Shown: positions 1-11,109 of the stretch, one piece after another
How positions within the stretch are numbered: the stretch's first letter is position 1
Layout of the letters: every line of letters begins with the position of its first letter
Assembly: GCA_949128115.1 (NCBI GenBank)
Contig: OX421965.1
Span: 28,763,681-28,827,680 of the forward strand
Reading direction: 5' to 3'
Length of the DNA: 64,000 nt
Source of the DNA: Anaspis maculata
Taxonomy: Eukaryota; Arthropoda; Insecta; Coleoptera; Scraptiidae
Program-made: the position numbers and the translations under genes
The notes under the pieces: generated by a model
Seen by the model: the letters and a program-made list of their open reading frames with translations, nothing else
Told to the model about the DNA's origin: nothing
Databases searched by the model: none

Positions 1-352
1 CCTCGAATCTTAGATTGTAAGGGAAATGTGGAACACAAAAAAGAAACAAATCAAAAGATCAGTTTTTCAGTGTCTAGAAGCTGGGCCTAACCATAATGAC
101 CTCAACACTAACACAAATGATGAAACTGGTTGAACCACAAAAAGAATTTTGAACCACGGCATCCAGTCAAGATGTAGAATCAAGTGTTCTTCAGAGGGTG
201 GGGTGTTGCGACTTCTGAAATAATGAGGGGAAACTCATCTCTCAGCAAACAGTTTAGATAACTTAGATATTTTAGCTTGCAGTATGGAGCAAGGACTAGG
301 TATAGGATCGAGCCAGAGCCATTGTTTAACCACTTTGAATTGTAGATACATA

Positions 353-1617
353 TACTGGTCACAATTTGAAGTGGGTCACCCAAAAATTTGCTCGGTTTTT
401 AATCTCTGTCAATCACTTGAAAATCATCAGATTTTGAAATAACTTACACCAACTTCAAGATAAATCTTCCTAATTTCATCATCTGCGAATGCTTGTTAGC
501 TTGTGATAGCGATGTGCTTAATACAGGGTGGTAAAGGATACCTTGCAATTTGGTCCTTTTTTGAAATGGTGCAGGAACTTTTGTGGCCACCCTATTATTT
601 TGATATTTGCTGTATGCGGTAGTCAATAGTATCATATCCCTGTATATGAGGAACTCATATTTTCTTAGTTTGATGCTCTACGTTGCTTAGTTACGAAAAT
701 ATGTTTTCCCCCCTTATTTAGTTACTTCATCACGTTAATTTATGAGAACTTTTTTTTATTATATTTGAATTATGACCAATGAAAATTAACGGGGCAAAAT
801 ATTTCAATAGAGAGTTGGACCTCGTTTGGATCACACTACTTTTTGGTAGGATCTGAATATACCTTTGAACAGGTTATTGATAGTTGCCACAGGAATTTCT
901 TTCCACTTCGCGGTTAGAGCATCCAATAAGTTCTTGCTTTGTGGTGAGTTGTACTGGTAGTGCTGACAGTCTTCTTCGGAGAGCATCTCATATGTGCTCA
1001 ATTGGATTGATATCGGGCGAGAAGTTTAGCCATATCAGTGAGTTGATTTAATTATTCACGAAAGATTCTTTCCTAATATTGACATGTTACATTTGTTATT
1101 ATTGTTATTGTTCGAATTTTCAGCGTCATTTCTGCTAAACTCAGAGAAAAACTGTTATAACAACATAATTACCTGTTAAATTATCCGACTCAACTTGAAT
1201 ACCTACTTGATTAAATATATAAAGTCACCTGTAAAAATTAAAAGTAGTGCAGCGCGAAAAAGCACCTCATGAAAAAAAAATCGTATTTCCGTAACTATGC
1301 AACCTGGAGCATCAAGCTGAGGAACAATGAGTTCCTCATACTATTGGTTACCAAATACAGCAAAATCCAAAATTACAGGGTGGCCACAAAAGTTCCTGTA
1401 CCATTGCAAAAAAGTACAAATTTACCATGCTTTCTTTATTACCCTGTATTAAACATATCGCTGTCACAAGCCAACAATCACTTGCAGCTGGTGAAAGTAG
1501 AAGGATTTATCTTGAAGCTGGTGTAAGTTATTTCAAAATTCGATGATTTCCAAGAGATTGGCAGAGATTAAAAACCGACTAATTTTTTGGGTGACCCACT
1601 TCAAATTGTGACCAGTA
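353..1617. mobile_element. Tc1/mariner-like element, degenerate
   Basis: Long terminal inverted repeats of roughly 300 bp face each other: the left arm runs from TACTGGTCACAATTTGAAG at 353 to about 680, and the right arm from about 1305 to 1617. Both ends abut an extra TA (351-352 and 1618-1619), the target duplication expected of Tc1/mariner elements. The region between the arms contains a decayed DDE transposase end on the minus strand (see 850-1035), which supports the class. Open frames inside the arms are only by-products of the repeats. Confidence 0.72.
850..1035 (-). pseudogene. Tc1-type transposase C-terminus, dead
   Basis: Reading the minus strand gives WLNFSPDINPIEHI, then a TGA stop where the family has Trp, then DAL, and a little further on KWKEIPVATINNLFKG. 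SPDxNPIEHxWDxL, with the final acidic residue of the DDE/D triad, followed by a WxxIPxxxIxNL helix, is the typical end of a Tc1-family transposase. The premature stop and the loss of everything upstream make it a pseudogene. It sits centrally in the TA-flanked inverted-repeat element and points in the same direction as that element's presumed gene. Confidence 0.7.
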
Positions 1618-1711
1618 TAGATGTCAATTGAATAATGTTATGTTGAAACTTATAACAAAAAATTGCGAACACAAAGCGGTCGCAGATAGCCTCAGCTACT
1701 CCATATCGATG

Positions 1712-1914
1712 GTGTCGTTACGTAAAGGCGTATCTCAAATTGGCATTTTTTGCCTGTAATTTCTCAAAACTCAAAGTGGCTTATCTTCTCATTATTTCCG
1801 ATATAGAGTAGCCAGAAAATAATGTGAGTTCAGTTTCAGTATGAAGAAGTTTTGAAAAATGATATGCAAAAAATGCCGACTTTGTGATACGTCTTTGTCT
1901 TTACGTAACGACAC
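1712..1914. repeat. Small inverted-repeat element (MITE-like)
   Basis: Two arms of about 45 bp are inverted copies of each other: GTGTCGTTACGTAAAG at 1712 and its complement ending at 1914, both continuing into a shared GGCATTTTTTGC core. The spacer is AT-rich and non-coding. No clear target duplication was found. Confidence 0.5.
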
Positions 1915-3080
1915 AGTTGATACCTAACCTACGAGTATATGGCGAGGTTTGGACAAAGCTGAAGTGAAAACTAGATATCAAGAAATACGAATTCAGACGC
2001 AGTTTTGTCCAGGCTCTTATAGTTTCTAAAAACAGACATCTCTAACTCCATTCTCTACCTACCTACGTATTATGCTTATCCAAAGAAACAAATAAAAATT
2101 TCGCGATGTAAGACAAATTAGCTCTATGAGCGGCCATTACAATCCCCAATAAAAGCAGTGTTTGTTTCCACAGCCGGATAATATTGAAAATACGTAAACC
2201 CATTTCGGGTCCGATACGTCATCGCTTCCCACAAAAATCCTTTGAAGTTGCCCTGAAATCGTCCATCAATCTTCGCGGTTTATTAATCCAGAGATGAGAG
2301 ATGATTTAGGTCATTATGATTATGAGAAAAGAATCAAAGATTTTCATCAGCTTATGTGATCCCAATTTTTTAACGAAAGAGAACATACAGAGTAGTCCAG
2401 AATTGAAGGAAAAATAGCGAACAAAAATGAAAACTAGCCGGATTTTTGTATATAAGCTCAGTTAAGCATGTAGTTCAACATAGTAAAAGTTCTCAAGAAT
2501 CCGGTGTGAGCTTTGGCCGTTGTGGCCTTGTGAAGAACATGGGATCAGTTTTTCGTGTTTATCTCGTAAACGATGGCACTTGGAGGAAAAGCACTTGGAG
2601 CAAAATTGTTGAAAATTGTGTTGTCTACAAGAAAGGTCCTCACATATTCCATCATCAGTCCACTCCTTCTTTGTCAAAACACAAGAAAAGCTAATTAGTC
2701 CAGATACTCGATGCCGAAGACTGTACGGACCTTGAGTTTTATGATGGCAGGGTGCCACTTGGTAGAGGTGTTGTTCGATCCATTCTCTTTTGATTGAAAC
2801 TTAATGCCATCAATACCAACAATGCCGGCGGCATATACAGGGTGACATAAAAATAAAAAGTTGAACAAATGTACCTCAAAAACCAAAATAGGTGAAGCCA
2901 TGTAAATCGCCAAAATTTTTTCTAATTTCATGATCATGAAGTTGTCGTCAACTTGAATCAAATATGTTGAGCCGTTTCTAAAATATCTTCAGAAGAAGAT
3001 ATTTCAGAGAGAGAAGATATTTCTTCAGGTTTTTGCCTAGGTTGATAACAGTTTCCGCTACAGACAGCACATTTCCAAGT
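1915..3080. other. No confident gene; repeat scraps
   Basis: No gene is recognised. The stretch at 2697-2770 (CTGTACGGACCTTG...) resembles the small inverted-repeat element at 51524-51704, and TACAGGGTGACATAA near 2836 resembles a transposon end. Overlapping frames of 82-98 codons at 2446-2961 on both strands match nothing I know. Confidence 0.4.
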
Positions 3081-3084
3081 GCAT

Positions 3085-3880
3085 TCAACGAGCTTTCTTC
3101 AACCTTAGATTACTTTACCGACTTCGACAATACCTTACCATTCAAACTAAGAAATCGCTATGCGACTCCCTAGTACTGTCACAATTGTAGTCACCTTTTG
3201 CTCGCCAATTTATTCCGCTCTAATTGATAAGTCGACCATTTACAAAGTACAAAAAATTCAAAACTCTTGTATACAATTTATTTACGGTATGCGCAAGTAC
3301 GACCATGTCTCGTTCAGGTTGAGAAACTTGGGATGGCTCAACATGGAAAATAGGATGGTTTTGCAGATGGCTTGCTTTTTGAAAAAGATCATTGACACTT
3401 CAGAACCTAAATACCTGACCGAAAAGCTTAGCTTTCGAACCGATGTTCACAACGTTAATGTCAGGTCAAAGGGACTTCTCACGGCACCGATCCACCATAC
3501 GACACTGGTCGAGGGCTCATTTACATACAGTGCGAGTGCTCACCGGACGTTTAACAGATTATTCCTGGCTATATTCTTGTTTTCATTCTGTTAAATCATT
3601 TCGTGCTGCCCTGTTCACTGTGCTATTCGAAAATCAATGTTCCACATTTTGAACATCCCTCTTTTTCCTGCCAGGCGCCTACCTATTCAGATCCTTGTTA
3701 TAACTTAACTTAACAATATAACTTGATGTACGTGCCAATTATCATCAGAATTTCTAAGTTACTGTGTTATTCTCCTTGTTGTATGAATTTTATTTATCAT
3801 TTTTTATATGAAACTGTTTTGAATTGTTGTGAGTTTATTTGATAGGAATAATTGTTGATTTATTTATTTATTTATCTTTT
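3085..3880 (+). pseudogene. Non-LTR retrotransposon RT C-terminal remnant
   Basis: The frame at 3160-3594 reads FCSPIYSALIDKSTIYKVQK and then IQFIYGMRKYDHVSFRLRNL, the thumb and post-RT region typical of Jockey/CR1-like non-LTR reverse transcriptases. The C-terminus continues in a different frame (VKSFRAALFTVLFE near 3590-3650), and the upstream part (LRLLYRLRQYLTIQTKKSL from about 3102) is in yet another frame, so at least two frameshifts are present. An (ATTT)n stretch near 3858-3881 looks like the 3' tail. The copy is 5'-truncated and lacks the catalytic FADD region. The clade is uncertain. Confidence 0.65.
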
Positions 3881-5177
3881 TGTTTTGGTTAGTCCCTGCG
3901 TGGAGTTGAGTGGAAGAACAGAGGGCAAGGTTTATTCAAACTTTGTCCACCTGAACTACGCTCCACCGGTGCACTTCTTTTTCTTAATAAAGACATTTAT
4001 TAAGACTAAAGTCGTTACGAAAAAAAAAATAGTTTTCCGTATATCAGTAATTCTTCAGATATTGAATCGAAAATTGATGTTTTGATTCGAAACAATGATA
4101 AATTACATTGAAAATGAAATTACAGTGAAAAGCCATCTCTAGGCCAACTAATTTCAGAAAAAACACAGTCAACTTTTTTTTCTGATAAGTAGACGAAATC
4201 CCTGAATTTTTTCAAATTTTGTCCTTTGGCTTTTGAGCCACTGTTTTTGTCCGAGACTCCAATTTGACAACAGAATCATACACAGGAGGACAAAATAATG
4301 AGAAAATCAGATTTCACACGTGAATATCTGCTAATGTTCACGTCTCAACTCGAGGCCCTGAGAACCTCAAGTAAACGAGAATGGCCATAGGATGAACTGC
4401 CAAAAAAGAGACTATAACGGACACCTTAAACTGAATCAAAATATTTGGCGGAAATCAAAAGTTACATCGTTTTTAAAACAGGCAAAATTTTCTGAAAAAA
4501 CTGAAACCTGGATCATTCTGCAATTCTGCATGAGCACTTAGACGGAAAAATGCTGCCCCTAAATTTGGCTGCCCTTGTTCGCACAATAGGCACCAAGGGT
4601 AGGAACGCCCCTGCTAGAAAGAATAAATCTAATAATCCAGTCTCTGGTGCTATATCTCGGGCTTAACAATACAGCAGAGTCTATCTAAAATGAAAACAAA
4701 TTGGAAATCACTACATTGTCTTCAACTTTAAGACATCATCTAAATAGCTTGAAAATAATGACTAGCGATTTTGCAAAAAAAGCTAATTTTGAAGGGGAAA
4801 ACTTATTTTTGTTTATAGCCTCTTACGCCATTGATTTTAATTGGCTAGGTTGTAGGTATCCTCACTAGATCAGCGTGCAGCACTATCAATAATTTCCAGA
4901 TAAAAGAGTTTACATAATATTTGTATTTAAGTAAGTGCCAAGGTCTAAACACAAGTGCCTAATTATTGCGCACAACTATCAAGATCATGATCTTTCTGTT
5001 CTAAATGAATGTAGCGAAGACTAAGGTCATTTAGTAATATTTCATCACTAGCTGTAGTTACAAGTACAACGTCAAATAATCAGTACCTACCATAACGTTA
5101 TGTCAAATAGGTAAGTAGGTAGCTTACAAAATTTCACAATAATATTTGTTCAGTACTTATCGAGTTCAGTACCTAAA
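3881..5177. other. AT-rich intergenic, nothing recognised
   Basis: Neither strand shows an open frame, inverted repeat or tandem array that I can support here. Confidence 0.4.
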
Positions 5178-5252
5178 TACAGGATGTTTCAGCGATGATA
5201 GCAAACAGTTCAACTGTCAGTAGATCTCGTGAAACTATGAAGAAAACCTATA

Positions 5253-6341
5253 TACCGGGTGATCATTTGAAAACTATCCACCTCATTAACTCCCGATTCC
5301 TAGTGAATATTTTTCCGAGCAAAAACAGGTCGATTTTTATATCGGGGGGGGGGGGCATCTAAAACATACATTGGCAAATTTCTATATTCACCCCCCTCGT
5401 CCCCACTCACCCCAACTTTGAAATTTCGAATGACATTACCTACCTTGCGATACATCAAATTGAAGAGAATTAAATTTTCTTTCTGAACAAGAAATTTACA
5501 AAAATTTTAACCCCACCTCCTTTTTCCTAAAAATTCTCTGACTGTCCCATTTTATATTCTGGACCCCTCATTTTTTTTCTCAATTCAGTCGGCGTCATCC
5601 TAGATAGCATCGAAGAAGAAAATTTTCGGTGGAAAAAGTGCTACCCAAATTCACCCCTTTGCTCTCCCCCACCTCAACTCTCAAATTTAACAAAACACCA
5701 CCTACTTTGTGACACATCAAATCGAAGGGAGTTAAATTCCCTTCACGAAAAGAATTTTTTTTTAATTTTCCACTCCTCCCCCAATAAATTGGCCATTTGG
5801 AGTATTCTAGGGAGGAAATGGGGGGCATTAAAAATTGTGAGATAATCTTTTTCAGGAAAAGAATTCAATTTCCTTCAATTTGATGTATTACAAAGTGGGT
5901 ATTGACATTTTAGATTTTTACGGTCAGGTGGGGGGAGCGAAGGGGTGAATTTGGGTGACACTTTTTTCATAGAAAATTTTCTCTTCCGATGCTGTGCAGG
6001 ATGACGTTGACTGTATTGAAGGGAAATGGAGGTCAAGAGTATTAACTTGGACACTCAGAGAATTTTAGGAAGAACGGGGGGTGGGGTTGAAAAATTTCGA
6101 AATATTTTTTTTAGGAAGAGAATCTAATTCTCTTCAATTTGATGTATCGCAAGGTGGGTAGTGTCATTCGAAATTTTGAAGCTGGGGTGAGTGGGGGCGA
6201 GGGGGCTCAAGATATAAATTCTCCAATGTATGTTTTAGATGTCCCCCTCGATATAAAAATCGACCTGTTTTTGCTCAAAGACATTTGCACTGGGAATCGG
6301 GAGATATTGCAGGTGGATAGTTTTCAAATGATCACCCGGTA
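5253..6341. mobile_element. Nested palindromic element, TACCGGGTGATC ends
   Basis: The ends TACCGGGTGATCATTTGAAA (5253) and its complement (ending 6341) are nearly identical for more than 30 bp, with TA duplicated at 5251-5252 and 6342-6343. Most of the element is one imperfect palindrome that includes internal repeats of a segment containing TTGATGTATCGCAA-like words. A guanine run lies at about 5344-5355. It is inserted inside the element at 5180-6928. A related half-element lies at about 26640-27070. Confidence 0.68.
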
Positions 6342-6574
6342 TACCATTTTGCAAAATTCGGCCCAATGACAAAGATACAGCCCTTATTCAAAGTTAACTT
6401 TTCTCGGAATTCAAAAAATTGTAATTCAGGAACGTTTTGACAAAATTGGCTCAAGTTCAGCATAAACTGATTTGTCAAAGTAATCAACCTGTCAAATTTT
6501 CAATCCAAACAGTGGCGTCGAAGTGATGAGGGGGGGGTCACCTTAAGTCAACTTTTTTTTGATCCTTTTAAATT

Positions 6575-6606
6575 ATTATTAATAATAATAATAATGATAA
6601 TAATAA
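6575..6606. repeat. (ATT/AAT)n microsatellite
   Basis: A short imperfect trinucleotide run lies in the loop of the foldback element. Confidence 0.7.
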
Positions 6607-6928
6607 AAAACGGCTTTATTTACAATTGCATAGCTTAATTGCATAATTATTGATGCTCCTCATAACTCCTACGCCACTAACTGGATTATTTCAAAATTTG
6701 GCAGGTCGGTAGATAGTTTCAACAAATCAGTCTATGCTGAATTAACGTCAAATCCGTCAAAACGTTCCTGACTCACAAATTTTTGAAATCCGGAGAAAAT
6801 GAACTTTGAAGAGCAGTACCTTCGTAATAAAGCCGAACTTTGCAAAATAATGTTACTCAGGTTTTCGTCATATTCTCACAAGATCTACCAACAGTTGAAT
6901 TTTTTGCTATTATCCCTGAAATACCCTG

Positions 6929-7650
6929 TATAATTAGATAAACCATTTGATGCCGGGGGTCTCTTTTTAAATTATTTTGACGATTTATATATTTATTGAA
7001 GAAATTCAACATCTTACCACCAATTGTGGTCTGTATAACAAGGAATAATCAACAATAATAATAATACCTTAAAAAACTAACTTCACCATCATTCTGAAAT
7101 CGGTTTTCGGAAAAAAAAGGAAAAAAAACATTGATGCAAACCGAACATCTCAAAACGTTTTTTTGATACACTCTTATAGTGGAATTGTGACATTAAATGA
7201 GTTTGAGCTTTTTTAAATACATATATCTGACTATTTTTATAATTCTTCAAAATCTTTTCCAATGCCTTTGTCACGTAGAATAAGACGACGTTATTGGTTT
7301 TTCCCGGCCTACTATTGTTATTCCATTAAAACCAAGATTTCAGAAGTTTAGTTCAGGGTGATCTCAGTTTCAAGGGGTTCTGATGCCACTGAAAAGGCAA
7401 AATAGTAAAATACACTTTCGGCATCTTTTTTTTGGGAAAGAATATTGAAATTTGGCATACGAATTTCTTATTTATAAGAAATGTATGGTCGCTTTAAAAG
7501 CCACCCCACTGTAGCGTCACCTAGCCAGCCGGTCGTAAAGGGCTCGGTTACGCATCTATTCATAAATAGTTAGTCAGTCAAAGTTAAGACTAAACTTACA
7601 AGAAATTTTGTATCTTTCCCAGCTTCAAACAGTACCTACCTACCTAAGCG
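6929..7650. promoter_or_regulatory. UGT 5' flank
   Basis: Roughly 720 bp separate the foldback element from the UGT start codon. Arthropod initiator-like TCAGTC occurs near 7575, with AT-rich CATAAATAG shortly before it; the spacing is too short for a classic TATA box, so the promoter assignment is tentative. No upstream coding exon is seen. Confidence 0.25.
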
Positions 7651-9266
7651 ATGTTGCTCTCAACCTTCATCTTTGCTACCTTCTTCTACACTACCCATTC
7701 GGCTCGAATTTTGGGCTACTTTTTCGTGCCGTCCATCAGCCATCAGGTCGTTTACCAATCGATATGGAAAGAACTGTCGTTGCGAGGCCACGAAATCACG
7801 GTGCTAACACCAAATCCTCTCAAAGACCCGACACTGACCAACTTAACAGAAATCGACTTGAGCTTCTCATATGGAATCATGCATCGAGACAATATAGCCG
7901 CAAAGCAGTCAAGAGACAATTCCATGTTGTCGATCATCTTATTCGTCATGAACAACTTATTGCCCGAAATTATAACTGCTCAATGGGAGAACGCGGAAGT
8001 GCAGCAATTGTTGACGGACGACAGCAAGGCTTTCGATTTGATTCTGGTTGAAGCTCTTCATCCCTTAGTGTACGGACTGGCCGCCAAGTACAAAGCGCCG
8101 GTTGTAGGAGTGTCATCCCTTGGCGTCATGCTGAATGCTCACGATGCAGTAGGAAATCCTACACATCCAGTTTTGAATCCAGATTTTTTCTTCAGTTTTC
8201 AAGGCGAAATGACGCTGTACAATCGAGTCTCTAGCACGTTCTACAACGGTTGGTACAGGCTACTTTACCACTGGTACCTTTTACCTCAGAACGACAAATT
8301 GGCTCAGCGTTATTTTGGGGAGAGCCTGCCATATTTAGGTGACCTCGAAAAGAACGTCAGTCTGATTCTCGTGAATAACAATCCCATTTTACATCAAATA
8401 CGACCGAATGTGCCTGCTGTCATCGAAATGGGGCAAATGCATATGAATGTTAAGAAGCCTTTACCAAAAGTATAAGCAGCTAGATATAAGCTTGAAAGAT
8501 TTAGTACCATGACTTTCTTTCTAATTTCAGGATCTTCAGACTTATTTAGATGAAAGCACTCAAGGTGTAATCTACTTCAGCTTGGGCTCTAACGTGAAGA
8601 GTGCAAACTTGACTGAGAATGTGCGCAACGTTATCTGTCAGGCCTTGTCCGAACTGCCGTACAATGTTTTGTGGAAATGGGAAACGGACCATTTACCCGG
8701 AAAACCTAAAAACGTCATGATCAGAAAGTGGCTGCCTCAGCAAGACGTTCTGGGTCACAAGAACATCAAGGCTTTTGTCAGTCAGGGTGGGTTGCAATCT
8801 ATGGAAGAGGCTGTCCTCAATGGGGTTCCTCTGGTGGGGATGCCCTTTTTCGCCGACCAACCGCTGAACGTGTTGAAACAGGTCCAGCTCGGAATAGCCG
8901 CTGGTCCCATAGACTACTTGACTATGACTAAGGATGAGCTGAAAGGACTTATAGTAGAAGTCGCAGAGAACGAAAAGTGAGTTGTTGAAATCAGAGTCGG
9001 AAATATTTTTTTGTTTCTTTTTTCATAGGTACAGGCGACGGTCTAGGGAACTCGGGGATTTGCTGAGGGATCAGCCGATGACGGGGTTGGAGAAAGCGGT
9101 TTGGTGGATCGAGTACGTTGTACGACATAAAGGCGCGAAGCATCTGAAAAGCGCTGCCGTGGACATGCCATGGTATCAGTATTTACTTTTAGATGTTTAT
9201 GTTCTGTTTTTCACAGTGACTGCTTTATTAATTTATGTACCGCTTTGGATTTTCAAGCGAAAATAA
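7651..9266 (+). CDS. UDP-glycosyltransferase, complete, 3 exons
   Basis: Family GT1 enzyme expected to transfer a sugar from a UDP-sugar to small lipophilic acceptors in the ER lumen, as in detoxification or pigment and hormone conjugation. Exons are 7651-8469, 8531-8976 and 9029-9266; introns are 61 and 52 bp, both GT-AG, in phases 0 and 2. The spliced product is 500 aa, close to the usual 510-530. Residues 1-18 form a signal peptide; His31 in PSISHQ is the expected catalytic base. The UGT signature spans residues 340-383, from WLPQQDVLGH to PFFADQ, with QGG at 358-360 (common in insects in place of HGG). A membrane helix near the C-terminus (LLLDVYVLFFTVTALLIYV) is followed by a basic tail. 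The start is the first Met before the signal peptide. It stands alone here, although insect UGTs often cluster. The acceptor cannot be inferred. Confidence 0.95.
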
Positions 9267-9408
9267 AAATTAAGTACCTACCTGCTCAATTATTTGATTT
9301 GAATTGGCAACTAACTCAGCTCTATCAACAGCAATATCCCAAGTACTTTGTTTTTAATCGGACTGAATCCGTTATCAGACGAGAGCAACATTGCGTTCAA
9401 CGAATAAA
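9262..9408 (+). terminator. UGT polyadenylation signals
   Basis: AATAAA overlaps the stop codon (9262-9267), and a second AATAAA lies at 9403-9408 in a plausible 140-nt 3' UTR. The downstream signal is the more likely one to be used. Confidence 0.5.
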
Positions 9409-9656
9409 GTAAAAGTTCGATAAATCGATTTAATCTGAAACAATTACGAACTGTCAGTCAAGGGATTAAGTCTTTGATTAAGCACTTATAGTGGGCCTAT
9501 GACTATAATGAAAGACCCTATAATAGGGACCTTTTTTTCAGTGGATTAAAGTTGTGTCGCGGTAGGTATTTATTTATAATAATTTAATCCAAAACAAAAA
9601 CAAAGCACGAATTATTGGTGCTTTGGTAACTAACAACACCCCAACTACGGGTTCCT

Positions 9657-9778
9657 ACAAAAGTTTTATGAGCAGTTAACTTTAATCTGAGTTAGTTGCT
9701 GAGCAAATGGCCTTGGTATTAGGTATATGGCACAGCAACTAACTCAGATTAAAGTAAGCTCGCTCATAATACTTTTGC
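9657..9778. repeat. Hairpin MITE
   Basis: Arms of about 50 bp (CAAAAGTTTTATGAGC... and its near complement ending at 9778) meet around GAGTTAGTTGCTG/CAGCAACTAACTC, so a transcript would fold into a long stem. Flanking sequence does not show a clear target duplication. Confidence 0.6.
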
Positions 9779-10052
9779 TGAAACCCAGCAAGTATTTGAA
9801 ATGTAGCGATGAATATGGCCAAACAAATCAGGGAGCTCATCGGTTCAACAAGCACTACCGATCTGTTCAGCCAAAATTATTTGGGAACATTGCCTTCAAG
9901 GTCGGGTGGTATTAAGCAGAATATGAAAAAGTCTGTGAAATACGTGCAAAAATTTGGGCGACAGAACCGCAAACTGACAAACAACGTTAATGATTTTTGT
10001 ATTTAGTTTTGTAACGCACCTTGAAAGTTTTGGATCGGGCGCCTTCAGTTTA
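9779..10052. other. Unassigned sequence left of split LTR
   Basis: No gene is recognised. Short frames of 62-74 codons overlap on both strands and look like chance. This may be the left continuation of the Gypsy-like remnant whose primer site appears at 18469, since the split LTR inserted between the two. Confidence 0.25.
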
Positions 10053-10056
10053 ATAC

Positions 10057-10278
10057 TGTTACGAGCGGCTATTCCGTGCATACTGGTGAACACGGGATCT
10101 TTCTGGATTCTTCCATTCATTAGATTGCAGTGTAGAAGTGCGGAGCGATCTGGTGCATTTCAGAGCGTGCGTGTACGTGAAACTGAATGGGGACTCCAAC
10201 GCTCGATCAGGGCAAATCAGTCCACTTTGGCGGAGGTGCAGACATTCCGGAGCACACGGGAAACACGCGGAAGGTGTG
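10057..10278 (+). mobile_element. LTR, left half (split by later insertion)
   Basis: It begins TGTTACGAGCGGC, preceded by ATAC (10053-10056). It aligns along its length with the first part of the solo LTR at 22845-23364 (shared words include TGCAGTGTA, GTGCGGAGC, GGGACTCCAACGC/GGAGACTCCAACGC). The alignment stops at about 10278 and resumes at about 17972. The complete LTR would be about 525 bp. Together with the right half it has a 4-bp duplication, ATAC, as made by Gypsy or BEL integrases. Confidence 0.8.
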
Positions 10279-11109
10279 TAGTAGAGCCGCTACGCGGCAA
10301 AACAAAGTGTTATACTGCACTTCATGTTAGAGCTATAAAATTTTGTAGACTTCTTCAGGGAACTATTTGCAACAATTCTGTCTGAGGTGCTCACAAAAAT
10401 TATCGCTGCATCTAAAATAGCGGCTGTTTTCCAAAATGGCGCCTTGAATATGAAAAAATGTCATATACACCCTATTGAATCCCGCAGGGTGTCGATTTTA
10501 CACTAGCTATTCTTATACTGTCGGTAATTACAGTAATTGTGACAGATGATCAATTTTCTTCATAGAGGGTGTTCGCATGAGGTGAAACATTCCTCTCCAC
10601 CAAACGCTTCTCCTTGAAGGTATTCTGAAAAAACAAAAACTAATCCTTCATAGTTCTTCCCATAATTCTCGAATGTGTTCAATACATATTTCTGTATCTC
10701 ATAATATGCAGGGTGTTCAATTTTTTTTTTCAAATTTTGGCGACACCCTGTAATTTATTATTGTAGTCCATGTAGCTTTCTATGCTGATTACAAAAATGT
10801 TTGACACTTGTGGGTTTCTCCCAAAATAATTTCTGAAAACTTATTAAATTCAAATTGCCAAGATCAAATTTAGCCAGCCAGGAGATACACTACACATCAT
10901 GTTAGAGGTATGAAACTTGCTACACTCCTTTTGGAGAACTGTTTGAAACAATTCTGTTCGAGGTGCCAATCAAAATCATGGCTGGGTACAAAATGGCGAT
11001 CGTTTCCCAATATGGCGGCCTACAATATGTGAGAGTCTCGTATTCGTCCTATTAAATCCCGCAGGAATCGCAGGATGTCGATTCCCATAGATTTAGCTAT
11101 TCTGAAACT

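Larger units (their letters stand above)
5180..6928. mobile_element. Foldback element, TACAGG-type ends, TA target
   Basis: The left end (TACAGGATGTTTCAGCGAT, 5178 on) and the right end (complement of TACAGGGTATTTCAGGG, ending 6930) are inverted copies. They share an inner word that reads GATAGCAAA on the left and GATAATAGCAAA on the complement of the right. TA is duplicated at 5178-5179 and 6929-6930. A second pair of arms (about 6384-6530 and 6650-6830) forms an inner palindrome. Another element (5253-6341) is inserted in its left part. There is no coding content. A non-autonomous Tc1/mariner-like element is the simplest reading. Confidence 0.6.

Noticed and set aside
7608..8051. 147-codon frame at the UGT 5' end
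   Set aside because: It is an out-of-frame shadow of UGT exon 1, which carries the signal peptide and family motifs.
8860..8890. Inactive UGT because the HGG motif reads QGG
   Set aside because: The family signature allows Gln here and many insect UGTs carry QGG; all other conserved positions are present.
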